A program made the translations under genes and the position numbers. Below are positions 42,806 to 52,444 of a stretch of 64,000 nucleotides of DNA, piece by piece. Where the stretch lies: positions 4,340,001 through 4,404,000 of the forward strand of contig CP014773.1 of assembly GCA_001596135.1 (NCBI GenBank), read 5' to 3'. Positions within the stretch are counted from its first letter, which is position 1; each line of letters begins with the position of its first letter. This DNA is from Mucilaginibacter sp. PAMC 26640 (GTDB lineage: Bacteria > Bacteroidota > Bacteroidia > Sphingobacteriales > Sphingobacteriaceae). The notes under the pieces were generated by a model, which saw only the letters and a list, made by a program, of their open reading frames with translations, had not been told where the DNA came from and did not search any database.

Positions 42806-43345
42806 ATGAAAATACACGAAAACAATGCACTTGGCGAATTGGGCAGTGCTATAGGTAAAGGCCTGCTGGCAGGCTTAGCCGCAACAGCTGCAATGACCCT
42901 ATCGCAAACTATCGAAATGAAAATCACCAAACGCGGACCCAGCGAAGCTCCGCTTAAAGTGGTTGAGGATACAGCAGGCGCAAAACCAGCCAGCCATGCA
43001 GATAAGCAATTACTTGCACAAGAGATCCATTGGTCATATGGTACCGCGTGGGGAGTAGCCCGTGGATTAATAGGGCTGACCGGTTTAAAGGGCCTGCCAG
43101 CAACACTGGTACATTTTGGCGCCGTATGGGGCACGGCGTTAATTATGCTGCCAAAGCATGATGTTTCCAAACCTATAACGGAACAAAAGCCACAGGAAAT
43201 TGCCGTGGATGCATTTCACCATGCAGTGTATGCTGTAGCCTCCGGCTTGGTATATGATGCTTTGGATGCCGGCAGCAAGCGCGAAAGGCAATTAACAAAA
43301 GCTATTAAAGGGTTAAAAGACTTTATTGGAAAATACAGATCTTAA
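42806..43345 (+). CDS. YagU/DUF1440-like membrane protein
   Basis: 179 residues. The hydrophobic start GKGLLAGLAATAAMTLSQTI is followed by MKITKRGPSEAPLKVVEDTA, a central helix in YGTAWGVARGLIGLTGLKGL, then LVHFGAVWGTALIMLPKHDV, AVDAFHHAVYAVASGLVYDA and a basic amphipathic tail. The pattern is that of YagU-like inner-membrane proteins; in E. coli YagU is linked to acid resistance. Not adjacent to other plus-strand genes; a terminator follows. Confidence 0.68.
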   Translation: MKIHENNALGELGSAIGKGLLAGLAATAAMTLSQTIEMKITKRGPSEAPLKVVEDTAGAKPASHADKQLLAQEIHWSYGTAWGVARGLIGLTGLKGLPATLVHFGAVWGTALIMLPKHDVSKPITEQKPQEIAVDAFHHAVYAVASGLVYDALDAGSKRERQLTKAIKGLKDFIGKYRS

Positions 43346-43370
43346 TCAAATAATCCAGTTAAAAAAAACT

Positions 43371-43412
43371 AAGCCCATTACCAGTTCTAAATCGGTAGTG
43401 GGCTTATTTTTT
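43371..43412. terminator. rho-independent terminator, probably bidirectional
   Basis: AAGCCCATTACC (43371-43382) pairs with GGTAGTGGGCTT (43394-43405), one G-U pair, loop 11 nt. T6 follows on the plus side and an A8 run precedes it, serving the convergent SDR gene. Confidence 0.8.
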
Positions 43413-43442
43413 CGAATTATATTAACACTTGGTTGTGCCGCT

Positions 43443-44207
43443 TTAAATTGACATGCCGCCTGACACCTCTATGCGCTGTGCATTAACCCATCGCGCATCA
43501 TCCGTACATAAAAAGGCTACCACCCCGCCGATATCATCAGCAAAGCCAACGCGGCCAAGCGCCGTGATGCCGCTGATCATCTTTTGTACCTGTTCGTTCT
43601 CGCGCACATGTGCGCCGTTAAAATCGGTAGCTATAGCGCCCGGGGCAAGTACATTTGCACGAATTCCCCTCCTTCCTAACTCCTTAGCCAGATAGCGGGT
43701 AAATACTTCTATTGCACCCTTCATCGATGCATAGGCAGAGGAACCTGGCAAACTGAAACGGGCTAATCCGCTGGAAATATTTACAATACCCCCGCCATCA
43801 TTCATAAGCGGCAGCATTTTTTGTGTAAGGAAATATACGCCTTTAAAATGAACATTTAACAGACTATCAAAAGCCTCTTCTGTGACTTCCCCAAAAGGTG
43901 CACTGTGCCCATGGCCTGCATTATTCACCAGGAAATCGAGGTGATCGGTGCCAAACTCGCTATTTAATACTGCCTTCAACGAATCTATAAAGGAGTTGAA
44001 GCTTTTGATCTCACCGGTATTTAACTGGAGCGAGGCGGCATTTCTGCCGTTTTGCTTTATTTGGTCTACTACTGCCTGTGCTTCATCTGCTTTAGTATTG
44101 TAAGTGATGATAACATCTAATCCTTTTTCGGCCAGTTTAAAGGCCATGTCTTTGCCCAGTCCGCGGCTGCCGCCGGTTACCAGTGCTATCTTGTTGTTGC
44201 TTTCCAT
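43443..44207 (-). CDS. SDR family oxidoreductase
   Basis: 254 residues. Cofactor motif TGGSRGLGKDMA at 11-22, NNAGHGHS, catalytic Ser in VNISSGLARFSLPGSSAYAS with Tyr159 and Lys163 (YASMK), and the end WVNAQRIEVSGGMSI. Classical short-chain dehydrogenase/reductase, FabG-like. Substrate unknown. It lies between two terminators and is monocistronic. Confidence 0.92.
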   Translation of the reverse strand: MESNNKIALVTGGSRGLGKDMAFKLAEKGLDVIITYNTKADEAQAVVDQIKQNGRNAASLQLNTGEIKSFNSFIDSLKAVLNSEFGTDHLDFLVNNAGHGHSAPFGEVTEEAFDSLLNVHFKGVYFLTQKMLPLMNDGGGIVNISSGLARFSLPGSSAYASMKGAIEVFTRYLAKELGRRGIRANVLAPGAIATDFNGAHVRENEQVQKMISGITALGRVGFADDIGGVVAFLCTDDARWVNAQRIEVSGGMSI

Positions 44208-44311
44208 TTTATTTGATAATTACAGGTACAAATATGATGTACTTATTGTTAGCGATGTTTGGATAAATCAATCGCATAGTTGCGAAATTCAAACAATCTT
44301 TATCTATACCT

Positions 44312-44343
44312 AAAAAAAAAGGCCGCACGTTTAGCGTGCGGCC
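44312..44343 (-). terminator. rho-independent terminator of the RND efflux operon
   Basis: GGCCGCACG (44321-44329) and CGTGCGGCC (44335-44343) form a 9-bp GC-rich stem with a 5-nt loop; the A9 run at 44312-44320 is a U-run on the minus strand. It is 22 nt past the permease stop. Confidence 0.92.
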
Positions 44344-44364
44344 ATCACCATATTGATCAGAATG

Positions 44365-47300
44365 TTAAGCAGTCGCTTCTGCCTCAATCAGCTTTTGGCG
44401 GTCTTTTGCTTTCTTTTCGTCCTGGTTACCAAAGAAGTAGTTCTTCATATTTACACGTATAATATACATACATGGTACCAATATTAGCGTAATCACGGTT
44501 GCAAAACCTAACCCGAAGATCATTGTCCATGCCAATGGTCCCCAGAATGCTACGTTATCACCACCAAAGTGGATATGCGGTTCAAAATGGGTAAACAAGC
44601 CTACAAAGTCAATATTGAAACCAACCGCCAGCGGGATCAACCCTAAAATAGCGGCGGTGGCAGTCAACAATACCGGAGTCATACGGGTATGTCCCGCCTC
44701 CACTACCGCATCATGCAGGCTGGTCCCCTGCTCTATCAGCATGTCAGTAAACTCCACGAGCAGGATTCCGTTTCGAACAACCACACCGGCCAGGGCGATG
44801 ATACCAACACCAGTCATTACGATAGCCATCGTCATCCCGAAGATACTTACCCCCAGCAATACGCCGATGATACTAAAGAAGATCTCGCTAATGATAATGA
44901 ACGTTTTCCCGATTGAATTGAACTGGATCATCAGGATAATAAAGATCAAGCAGAAAGATGTAGCCAGCGCTGTTGCAAGGAAAGTAACAGCGTCCTTCTG
45001 ATCTTCCTGACCACCACCCTGGCGTATAATGATATCGTCGGAGTGTTTAAAATTATTAATCGCTTTTAAAATATTGGCATTTACGTCATTCGCGTTATAC
45101 GGCTTCACTACGTTAGACCCAAGTGTTAAAACCCGGCGTTGCTGCTTACGTTTAATATTGCTGTAAGTATTGGTGTATCGCACATCCGTAAAGGCAGAAA
45201 TAGGCACCTGGCGAATAGCGCCCCCGGTGGCCAGATCACGGTAGGTTATTTTTAAGTTCCGCAGTTCATCAATGTTACCGCGCTGGCTTTCCAAAGCGCG
45301 CACTTTTATCTGGTAATCATCCTCTTTGGTATTTCTAAAATCCCCTGCTTTGGCTCCAAAAATCGCAGTCCCTAAAGCCTGGGTAATTTGGCCGGAGCTG
45401 ATACCTTCGCGGTTTGCCCGTTCGCGGTTGATATCAAATACAATTTCAGGTTTATCACTCTGCACATCTGCAACGAGATTATCTATCCCTGCAATATTTT
45501 GCTTAGCAAGGTAAGCTTTTAAACGGTTGCTGGTTTTTACCAGTGAATCGATATTATCGCCAATAATTTCAATGGCAATATCTTTCTGTACTGGTGGACC
45601 ACTATTTTCCTGGGTTACAGAAATTTTTGCCCCGGGCACGCCCTGCACGGCACCACGGATGCGTTTCAGGATGGCCTTGGTGTCTTTTCCATTACGCTTG
45701 CCGAATTCTATAAAGGCAACCGTAATTTTACTCTTATTCTGATAATCCAGCTGATCTTCGTCGGTAGGGTCGGTAACGCCTTTGGTTACGTTTGATATTA
45801 CAGATGATACGATGTCTTTATCGGGCTCTACGATTTCAGCGACGCGTTTTTCTATCTTTTTTGTTATCTCATTTGTTGTACCCTGGTCAGTACCTATGGG
45901 CAGCGACACATACACATAGGCAAAGTTAGGGTCGCCGGAAGGGAAAAACTCAGGCGTTTTACCCAGGAAATGGTTGACCACTAAAGCCAAAACAAACAAC
46001 ACCATAGTACCCGCCAATATGGTTAAAGGGCGCTTAACGGCGCGCTCCAGCCATTTGGCATACCAGGCCTGGAATTTAGGCCATGCGTTGTTTTGAAAAC
46101 GATCTATTACCCTAAGGAATATAAAGTGGTTCAGCAGGTATAGCACCATAATAACTGCGAACAAATTTCCAATACCTACATTTATAAAGTAGCCTATAGC
46201 AGTGGCAATCGCCAAGTAAATTAACGCACGCTTGGTCGCTTTGTCAAACTTAGGATTGTCGTGTTCACCCGGGTGATGCGGCTTCATAAAATCTACCGCG
46301 AAAACCGGGTTCATAATATAAGCTACTACCAGCGACGCCAACAGTGTAATGATCAGCGTAATAGGCAGGAAAAACATAAAGTGGCCGATCAAGCTATTCC
46401 AGAAAGCAAGTGGTACAAACGGTGCCAGGGTGGTCATGGTACCGGAGAATACAGGCAGGAATACCTCACCGGCAGCCATTTTAGCGGCTTCTTTAATAGG
46501 CACCTTTCCATTCGCAAAAATACGGTGGGTATTCTCAATCACAACAATAGCATCATCCACCACAATACCAAGGGCAAGCAGGAAGGAGAACAGCACGATC
46601 ATATTAAGCGTGAAGCCTATTGCCGGCATAATAAGAAAGGCGATAAAGCAGGATAAAGGAACCGATAAAGCCACAAATATGGCGTTAGTGGTACCCATGA
46701 AGAACATTAAGATTACGGTTACCAGTAAAAAGCCAATTACGATGGTATTGATCAGATCATTTAGGGTGGTGCGTGTTTTATCAGACTGATCGCCTGTTAC
46801 GGTTATGGCCAAACCCTTTGGGAACACCGATTTCTGCTTTAGCTTGATTAAATCGTTAATTTTATCTGAGGCCTCAATAAGGTTTTCGCCGGCCCTTTTA
46901 CTTACATTAAGTGTAATAACATTTTTAAAGTTAGCGGCGTCTGGTGTCTTTAAACGCGCATAGGTTTCCTGCTCCAGAAACGAATCTTTAATTTCTGCAA
47001 TATCCCGCAAATACACCGCCTGCCCTTTAGGGTTCCGAATGGCAATTGCAGCTACTTCATCAGCACTTTTAAAATCCTGTTTAATATCAATACTTCTGCG
47101 GATACCATCGGTTTTGATAGTACCGGCAGATGACAATATATTTTCGTTACCTATGGCATTGGTAATATCACTGAAAGTAATTTGTGTAGCAGCCATCTTA
47201 TTCAGGTCAACATTGATCTGGATCTCTGGAGTCAGCGCCCCAATTTCGTCCACCTTTGATATTTCCTTGTAGCTTTCTATCTCGTCTTTCAACAGGTCGG

Positions 47301-47796
47301 CATACTCTTTTAATCGCTTCAGGTCGTAATTGCCAGAAATATTAATGTATAAGATGGGCAAATCTGCCACATTGATATCCGAAATGATCGACTCTTTTAG
47401 ATTCACATCACCTTGCGGAAGATCCTGCTTGGCTTTATCAACTGCATCTTTAACATCCACCTTCGCATCTTTTATATCCACATTCGCCTGAAATTCGGCG
47501 GTAATAATGGATACGTTTTGTACCGAATTTGAGGTAACTTTTTTTAATCCCTTTAAGGATTTTAGTTGCTTTTCAATCTGCCGGGTTACCAGGTTCTCTA
47601 TATTCTGAGGTGATTGACCTGCAAAGGTGGTGGTTACAAACACTTTCGATTGTGCTATATCCGGAAAGTTTTCCTTCGGAAGGCTATTGTAGCTATACAA
47701 GCCCAAAACGGTGATCAAAAATATGAGCACATATATGGCCGTTTTATTATCGATTGCCCAACTGGACGGGCCGAATTCTTTTTTAACGTCTTTCAT
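44365..47796 (-). CDS. RND efflux permease (HAE-1/AcrB type)
   Basis: 1143 residues, about 100 longer than AcrB. Landmarks: YNSLPKENFPDIAQSKVFVT near the start, the porter-domain pieces KIEVRVAEIVEP region, the TM4 acid-containing ALGIVVDDAIVVIENTHRIF, TLAPFVPLAFWNSLIGHFMF and MTGVGIIALAGVVVRNGILL with VLLTATAAILGLIPLAVGFN. An extra hydrophobic pair of segments near residues 525-560 (TKRALIYLAIATAIGYFINV) sits between the two repeats, a Bacteroidota feature that explains the length. It is the inner-membrane proton-driven pump of the tripartite system; last gene of the operon. Substrates probably amphiphilic compounds, not determinable. Confidence 0.93.
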   Translation of the reverse strand: MKDVKKEFGPSSWAIDNKTAIYVLIFLITVLGLYSYNSLPKENFPDIAQSKVFVTTTFAGQSPQNIENLVTRQIEKQLKSLKGLKKVTSNSVQNVSIITAEFQANVDIKDAKVDVKDAVDKAKQDLPQGDVNLKESIISDINVADLPILYINISGNYDLKRLKEYADLLKDEIESYKEISKVDEIGALTPEIQINVDLNKMAATQITFSDITNAIGNENILSSAGTIKTDGIRRSIDIKQDFKSADEVAAIAIRNPKGQAVYLRDIAEIKDSFLEQETYARLKTPDAANFKNVITLNVSKRAGENLIEASDKINDLIKLKQKSVFPKGLAITVTGDQSDKTRTTLNDLINTIVIGFLLVTVILMFFMGTTNAIFVALSVPLSCFIAFLIMPAIGFTLNMIVLFSFLLALGIVVDDAIVVIENTHRIFANGKVPIKEAAKMAAGEVFLPVFSGTMTTLAPFVPLAFWNSLIGHFMFFLPITLIITLLASLVVAYIMNPVFAVDFMKPHHPGEHDNPKFDKATKRALIYLAIATAIGYFINVGIGNLFAVIMVLYLLNHFIFLRVIDRFQNNAWPKFQAWYAKWLERAVKRPLTILAGTMVLFVLALVVNHFLGKTPEFFPSGDPNFAYVYVSLPIGTDQGTTNEITKKIEKRVAEIVEPDKDIVSSVISNVTKGVTDPTDEDQLDYQNKSKITVAFIEFGKRNGKDTKAILKRIRGAVQGVPGAKISVTQENSGPPVQKDIAIEIIGDNIDSLVKTSNRLKAYLAKQNIAGIDNLVADVQSDKPEIVFDINRERANREGISSGQITQALGTAIFGAKAGDFRNTKEDDYQIKVRALESQRGNIDELRNLKITYRDLATGGAIRQVPISAFTDVRYTNTYSNIKRKQQRRVLTLGSNVVKPYNANDVNANILKAINNFKHSDDIIIRQGGGQEDQKDAVTFLATALATSFCLIFIILMIQFNSIGKTFIIISEIFFSIIGVLLGVSIFGMTMAIVMTGVGIIALAGVVVRNGILLVEFTDMLIEQGTSLHDAVVEAGHTRMTPVLLTATAAILGLIPLAVGFNIDFVGLFTHFEPHIHFGGDNVAFWGPLAWTMIFGLGFATVITLILVPCMYIIRVNMKNYFFGNQDEKKAKDRQKLIEAEATA

Positions 47797-47819
47797 AATT
47801 AAAAAATCAATATGTTTAA

Positions 47820-48923
47820 TTAATTAGCGGATTTTACCACTTTTATTTTATCGCCGTCCTCAATATCCGAAGCGCCGTCGGTTACCAGCTGATCACCAAC
47901 TTTGAGGCCGGACAATACTTCCGACTGGCCGCCATAGGTTGCACCTACTTTAATTATTTTGCGTTTGGCAACACCATTTTCGTTTACAAACACAAAATCG
48001 CCATCTTCAGATTTCTGAACCGATTTTACTGGTATAACAATTGCATTCGGTTTGGTGTAGTTCGCTATCTTGATAATAGCGGTCATGTTTGGGCGAAGCG
48101 TTTTACGGGTTGGCAATTTTATTTCTACCGCAAAACTACGTGATGTTGGATCAATAGCTTTTGCAGCAAATGTTACCTTAGTATTTAATGAATCCTGTGC
48201 ATCCGGCACAACTATCAGCACATCGTTACCTGTATTTACACTTCCTGCATATGATTCAGGCACATCGGCCTTTACCTTTAATACATCAGCATTTACAATA
48301 CGGATACCGTTTGCACCCGGCTGAGCTACCTGGCCAAGCTTAAGATCCATCTGATCAATAGTTCCGCTTATTGGGGATACAATGCGATAAAGGTTGGCCT
48401 GCTGGCGCAAACCAGATAATGCTTTGCGGCTAGCCTGCAAATTAGTTTGTGCCTGCAAAAACTGAACTTCGGTACCAATTTTTTGATCCCAAAGGTTTTT
48501 CTGGCGCTCAAACAACGTTTGATTAAGACTTACCTGTGCTTCGCTTTGGGCAATATTTTGTTGCAATACGCTATTATCTAATTGCGCCAAAACCTGGCCT
48601 TTACCCACATGCTGGCCAACTTTTACATTAATGGCCGTAATAGTACCCGGGCTTTGCGGATAGGCAGTAACATTGTCCTGGGCATCTATTTTACCCTGGA
48701 TCTGTACATAGTTTTTAAATTGTTGCGTTTTAACATCAACAGCTGCCACATCGGTAGTTTTAGCTGAATCGGTAGTACCTACTTCAGCCTGCAGTTTAGT
48801 GATCTTGCCATTGATATCCTGCTGCTGTTTTTGCAGATCGGCCAATTCAGCCTTTTTATCTTTTGGTTTTTCAGAACATGCTGCGAATAACAGGATGGCC
48901 GGTATGTATAATAGTTTTTTCAT
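47820..48923 (-). CDS. RND efflux periplasmic adaptor (membrane fusion protein)
   Basis: 367 residues. Lipoprotein signal with lipobox LLFAACSEKP (Cys at about 16). A coiled-coil follows (KAELADLQKQQQDINGKITK), then the lipoyl halves (GTITAINVKVGQHVGKGQVL and IVSPISGTIDQMDLKLGQVA), the hairpin (ALSGLRQQANLY) and the membrane-proximal domain GDQLVTDGASDIEDGDKIKV. Second gene of the operon, 23 nt before the permease gene. Confidence 0.93.
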   Translation of the reverse strand: MKKLLYIPAILLFAACSEKPKDKKAELADLQKQQQDINGKITKLQAEVGTTDSAKTTDVAAVDVKTQQFKNYVQIQGKIDAQDNVTAYPQSPGTITAINVKVGQHVGKGQVLAQLDNSVLQQNIAQSEAQVSLNQTLFERQKNLWDQKIGTEVQFLQAQTNLQASRKALSGLRQQANLYRIVSPISGTIDQMDLKLGQVAQPGANGIRIVNADVLKVKADVPESYAGSVNTGNDVLIVVPDAQDSLNTKVTFAAKAIDPTSRSFAVEIKLPTRKTLRPNMTAIIKIANYTKPNAIVIPVKSVQKSEDGDFVFVNENGVAKRKIIKVGATYGGQSEVLSGLKVGDQLVTDGASDIEDGDKIKVVKSAN

Positions 48924-48955
48924 TGTTATATGGAATGTTTGTGTGTTTAGATTTT

Positions 48956-50299
48956 TTATTGAATTTTTCCGTAGGCCCTGTCAAGATCAACCTTGCTGAG
49001 TAAGGCGTCATATAAACCCTGTATATACTTATTATCGGCATCTTCAAGAGCTGTTTGGGCCTGAGTAACCTCTATACTGCTCCCTACTCCCTGCTGATAT
49101 TTTATTTTTGAAACACGCAATACTTCTCGTGCCAGTTCCTGGCTACGCTTTTGGTTATTAAGTGTTTGTAAACCATTGAAATAATTGGTTTTGGCCATAC
49201 TCCCCATCAAGTTTAAACCATTTTTAGCTTGCTCCAAACTATTTTGTGCCTTCAATACGGTAATTTGAGATTGCTTTACTCTGTTAGTCCGCTGAAAACC
49301 GCTAAAGATCGGCACGTTTAAAGTTAGCCCGATATAACTGGATGGAAAACTGGTACTGTAAAGATTACCGAATGAATTATTTTGGTAGGAAGAAGCATAA
49401 GAGGCATTTGCTCTTAAAGTAGGTAAAAACTGACCTTTAATTCTTTTTAAATCAAATTTGTTGAGCTGTAGGTTAGATTCAAGTATACCGTATTCTATTC
49501 TGTTTTTATACAGGGTAGTATCAGTTACTGCCTCAACGGCTGCATCCTCCAGTTTAACATCTGCCAGTTTATCCTTCAAGATTAAATTATAATCAATAGG
49601 CATCCCAATCTGGAATTTTAAGACCTGATAATTTAAAGCCAGTAACCTTAAAGTATTTTCACGCGTGGTAATCAGGTTGTTGTATTGAACGCTTATCCTG
49701 TCTACATCTATTTTTTCTACAAATCCCTGTTTATTTTGAGCGGTAGTTTGGTCTACTTGTTGTTTTAACTGGGCGATGTTGGCATCCAGTAACTTCACCT
49801 GCTCCAGGTTGACCAACAATTGATAATAAGCTTTGGTAACAGTAACATTCATCTGGATCTTTGAACTGTTGTATGCCCGGTTGTAAAGTTCTTTGTAGGT
49901 TTTGCGCCCCTGCAAACCAACTATGTAACTTGGATCAAAAATTAACTGACTTGCGTTAACGCCCAGGTTGGATTGATATTTCACACCAAATTTTACAGGA
50001 ATAAAGGTACCCGGAGCGCCAAAAATTTCACCGGGAAGTAAAGTGGTTGGGATCTTGAGGTAATCGGTGATCGATGCCGTTCCATCAATCTGCGGGAAGC
50101 CCTGACCGATGATTTCTTTCACTCTGAAATCGGCAGCTTTAACATCCAAACCTGCATTAACAACCGAATCGCGATGCTGGTATGCGTAGTCAACGGCTTC
50201 GGCAACGCTAAAATTATACGTTTGATTAGCTGGCGGTGCTTGCGAAAAGCCTTTTAAGCTCCCGGCGAAACCAATTAGAAATAGTAATAGTCGTTTCAT
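48956..50299 (-). CDS. TolC family outer-membrane efflux protein
   Basis: 447 residues. Signal peptide ends SLKGFSQ. Two TolC repeats with long helices: FRVKEIIGQGFPQIDGTASI and AYYQLLVNLEQVKLLDANIA in the first half, YGILESNLQLNKFDLKRIKG and KYQQGVGSSIEVTQAQTALE in the second. It forms the trimeric outer-membrane channel for the pump. First gene of the leftward TolC-adaptor-permease operon, preceded by the TetR gene and a candidate operator at 50363-50378. Confidence 0.93.
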   Translation of the reverse strand: MKRLLLFLIGFAGSLKGFSQAPPANQTYNFSVAEAVDYAYQHRDSVVNAGLDVKAADFRVKEIIGQGFPQIDGTASITDYLKIPTTLLPGEIFGAPGTFIPVKFGVKYQSNLGVNASQLIFDPSYIVGLQGRKTYKELYNRAYNSSKIQMNVTVTKAYYQLLVNLEQVKLLDANIAQLKQQVDQTTAQNKQGFVEKIDVDRISVQYNNLITTRENTLRLLALNYQVLKFQIGMPIDYNLILKDKLADVKLEDAAVEAVTDTTLYKNRIEYGILESNLQLNKFDLKRIKGQFLPTLRANASYASSYQNNSFGNLYSTSFPSSYIGLTLNVPIFSGFQRTNRVKQSQITVLKAQNSLEQAKNGLNLMGSMAKTNYFNGLQTLNNQKRSQELAREVLRVSKIKYQQGVGSSIEVTQAQTALEDADNKYIQGLYDALLSKVDLDRAYGKIQ

Positions 50300-50362
50300 T
50301 TGTTTTGTATTATATATGATGGGTTATAGTTATTATTAATACCTCAAAGAGAGGGTAATTTT

Positions 50363-50378
50363 TGACAGCCGTATGTCA
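50363..50378. promoter_or_regulatory. candidate operator upstream of the efflux operon
   Basis: TGACA-GCCGTA-TGTCA, a 5-bp dyad with 6-nt spacer, 64 bp upstream of the TolC start and just beyond the TetR stop. Its TGAC/GTCA half-sites resemble those of the dyad at the TetR start. Confidence 0.4.
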
Positions 50379-50388
50379 GCAGCCTGTG

Positions 50389-51003
50389 TTATAATGCAAT
50401 TTTTTCTGTTTTGTACTGATCAAGCAGCTGATGGCCTTTCAAGGTACAGATACCATAATTAAAATGCTCCAGCATTTGCAATTGCACCCTCCAAGTATTA
50501 AAGTGGCTTACGGGAAATATTGCCGTATTAAACCCCATTTCAACCTCATTTACCCGCAATCTTGCCATTATTGCAACATCAATATCCGGACGCATAAAGC
50601 CTTGGTCAATTCCTTTTTGCAGTAATATTTCCAGCTTGTTTACCAAAAACTCGTGCTTGAATCTCATGAAATCCTGCCAGGCTTTGGGATGATACTTTTG
50701 CAGATCATGAAACACAATCGGGTTGATCCTGCTAAAAATATCTTCCGAACATTTCATCATGTTCAGCATCTCCTCAATCACATTGGCAGCATGCTCAATT
50801 ATTTCTTCAATCTGCCGTTCATCCTCGGCTAACCTATCTTTTACCAATGCGACTACTAGTTCGTTCTTGTCGCTGAAAAATTGATAAATTGTTTTTTTTG
50901 ACATACCCAGGTGCCGGGCTATATCATCCATTGTAACACTTTTAATCCCTGCCTGTAGAAAAAGCTCCAGGCTCCCATTGATAATTCTCGTTTCCTGACT
51001 CAT
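50389..51003 (-). CDS. TetR family regulator of the efflux operon
   Basis: 204 residues. HTH domain: LFLQAGIKSVTMDDIARHLG followed by MSKKTIYQFFSDKNELVVAL. The helical rest (FSRINPIVFHDLQKYHPKAW, FNTAIFPVSHFNTWRVQLQM) binds an unknown ligand. It lies 89 bp upstream of tolC on the same strand, a classical place for a repressor that also controls the pump. An inverted repeat overlaps its own start. Confidence 0.92.
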   Translation of the reverse strand: MSQETRIINGSLELFLQAGIKSVTMDDIARHLGMSKKTIYQFFSDKNELVVALVKDRLAEDERQIEEIIEHAANVIEEMLNMMKCSEDIFSRINPIVFHDLQKYHPKAWQDFMRFKHEFLVNKLEILLQKGIDQGFMRPDIDVAIMARLRVNEVEMGFNTAIFPVSHFNTWRVQLQMLEHFNYGICTLKGHQLLDQYKTEKIAL

Positions 51004-51019
51004 TGACTTTACTAGTCAA
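51003..51019. promoter_or_regulatory. candidate TetR autoregulatory operator
   Basis: TTGACT-TTACT-AGTCAA, a 6-bp perfect dyad with 5-nt spacer that begins at the first base of the regulator's ATG (minus strand) and continues upstream. Location and symmetry fit a TetR-type autorepression site. Confidence 0.5.
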
Positions 51020-51244
51020 AACTATGGAAACATTTTTAGATTTCAAAGTTTCCTCGGTTATTTACTTTCGACTGACATTCGAAATAAATCATCGGAAGTT
51101 TTAATCGTTTACAAAATAACCCCTTCTCACCAGCTTCTGACTTACAGCTAGTTAAATTTATATATTGATACGAAAATATGGACGCCCCCACTTAAAAATT
51201 TAACATACCTTATTTACCACAAACTTTTGATTATTTTAGCCCTG

Positions 51245-52390
51245 ATGATACCAGTTATTTCCAAACTACCACAAACCGGTACTACCATATTTACCACGAT
51301 GTCTGCGCTTGCTAATGATGTTGGCGCTATTAATCTTTCGCAAGGATTTCCTGATTACGATACCGCTCCCGAATTGGTGGAACTGGTTCACAAGGCCATG
51401 ATTGAGGGGCACAACCAATATGCACCAATGGCCGGCCTACCGGCTCTTCGTGAACAGGTAGCTATTAAAACCGAAAGGTTGTACGGTGCTGTATACAACC
51501 CTGATACGGAGATCACCATTACTGCTGGTGGCACTCAGGCAGTGTTCACTGCCATTAGCGCAGTTATTCATCCAAATGATGAAGTCATCATCTTTGAACC
51601 TGCTTATGACTGCTACGCTCCTGCCATCAAACTAATGGGTGGAGTAGTAAAGTCGCTGGAGTTGGAACCGCCGGATTACCGCATTGCCTGGGACATGGTG
51701 AAGAGACTCATTAATGGTAAAACCAAAATGATTATCCTCAACTCCCCGCATAATCCAACGGGTACAATTTTGCGGAAAGAAGATATTGACGAGTTGAGCT
51801 ACTTGGTAAAGAACCAGGATATATTAATACTGAGCGATGAAGTTTATGAACATTTGATATACGACGGCGAAACCCATCATAGTATGGCCCGCTACCCTGA
51901 ATTGCAGCAACGCAGTTTCATCGTTGCATCGTTTGGGAAAACCTTCCACGCCACCGGGTGGAAAATGGGTTACTGCCTTGCACCCGCTTACCTGATGACG
52001 GAGTTCCGAAAAATTCACCAGTTTGTGGTGTTCAGCGTCAACTCACCTGTACAATATGCAATTGCAGAATTCCTGAAGGATGAAAACACTTATTTGAGTT
52101 TACCGGGGTTTTTTCAGCAGAAACGTGACTATTTTAGAGAAGGGTTGAAAAATACCCGGTTTAAGCTATTGCCTTGCGCCGGATCATATTTTCAATCAGT
52201 TACTTATGATACGATCACCGACGAAAAGGACAGTGACTTTGCGATAAGGCTAACCAAAGAATTTGGCGTGGCTGCAATCCCCGTTTCCGCCTTTTACCGG
52301 AAAGGTACAGACAACCACGTATTACGATTTTGTTTCGCCAAAAGGCAAGAAACCATTGATAAAGCCGTTGATAGATTACTCAAAGTATAA
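51245..52390 (+). CDS. methionine/glutamine-type aminotransferase (class I PLP)
   Basis: 381 residues from the ATG at 51245; the in-frame extension upstream is short and lacks support. Landmarks: INLSQGFPDYDTAPELVELV, MAGLPALREQVAIKTERLYG, ILNSPHNPTGTILRKEDIDE, LILSDEVYEHLIYDGETHHS, and the PLP lysine in VASFGKTFHATGWKMGYCLA (Lys232). It matches the YbdL/kynurenine-aminotransferase/glutamine transaminase K branch, whose members use methionine, glutamine or aromatic amino acids. The next gene encodes omega-amidase, which removes the alpha-ketoglutaramate left by glutamine donation, strongly supporting methionine salvage. Confidence 0.88.
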   Translation: MIPVISKLPQTGTTIFTTMSALANDVGAINLSQGFPDYDTAPELVELVHKAMIEGHNQYAPMAGLPALREQVAIKTERLYGAVYNPDTEITITAGGTQAVFTAISAVIHPNDEVIIFEPAYDCYAPAIKLMGGVVKSLELEPPDYRIAWDMVKRLINGKTKMIILNSPHNPTGTILRKEDIDELSYLVKNQDILILSDEVYEHLIYDGETHHSMARYPELQQRSFIVASFGKTFHATGWKMGYCLAPAYLMTEFRKIHQFVVFSVNSPVQYAIAEFLKDENTYLSLPGFFQQKRDYFREGLKNTRFKLLPCAGSYFQSVTYDTITDEKDSDFAIRLTKEFGVAAIPVSAFYRKGTDNHVLRFCFAKRQETIDKAVDRLLKV

Positions 52391-52444
52391 AATTTGGGTA
52401 AGCCATTGCGTAAAGTTTAAAAGCCGTTACTTAACAATCTGCTT

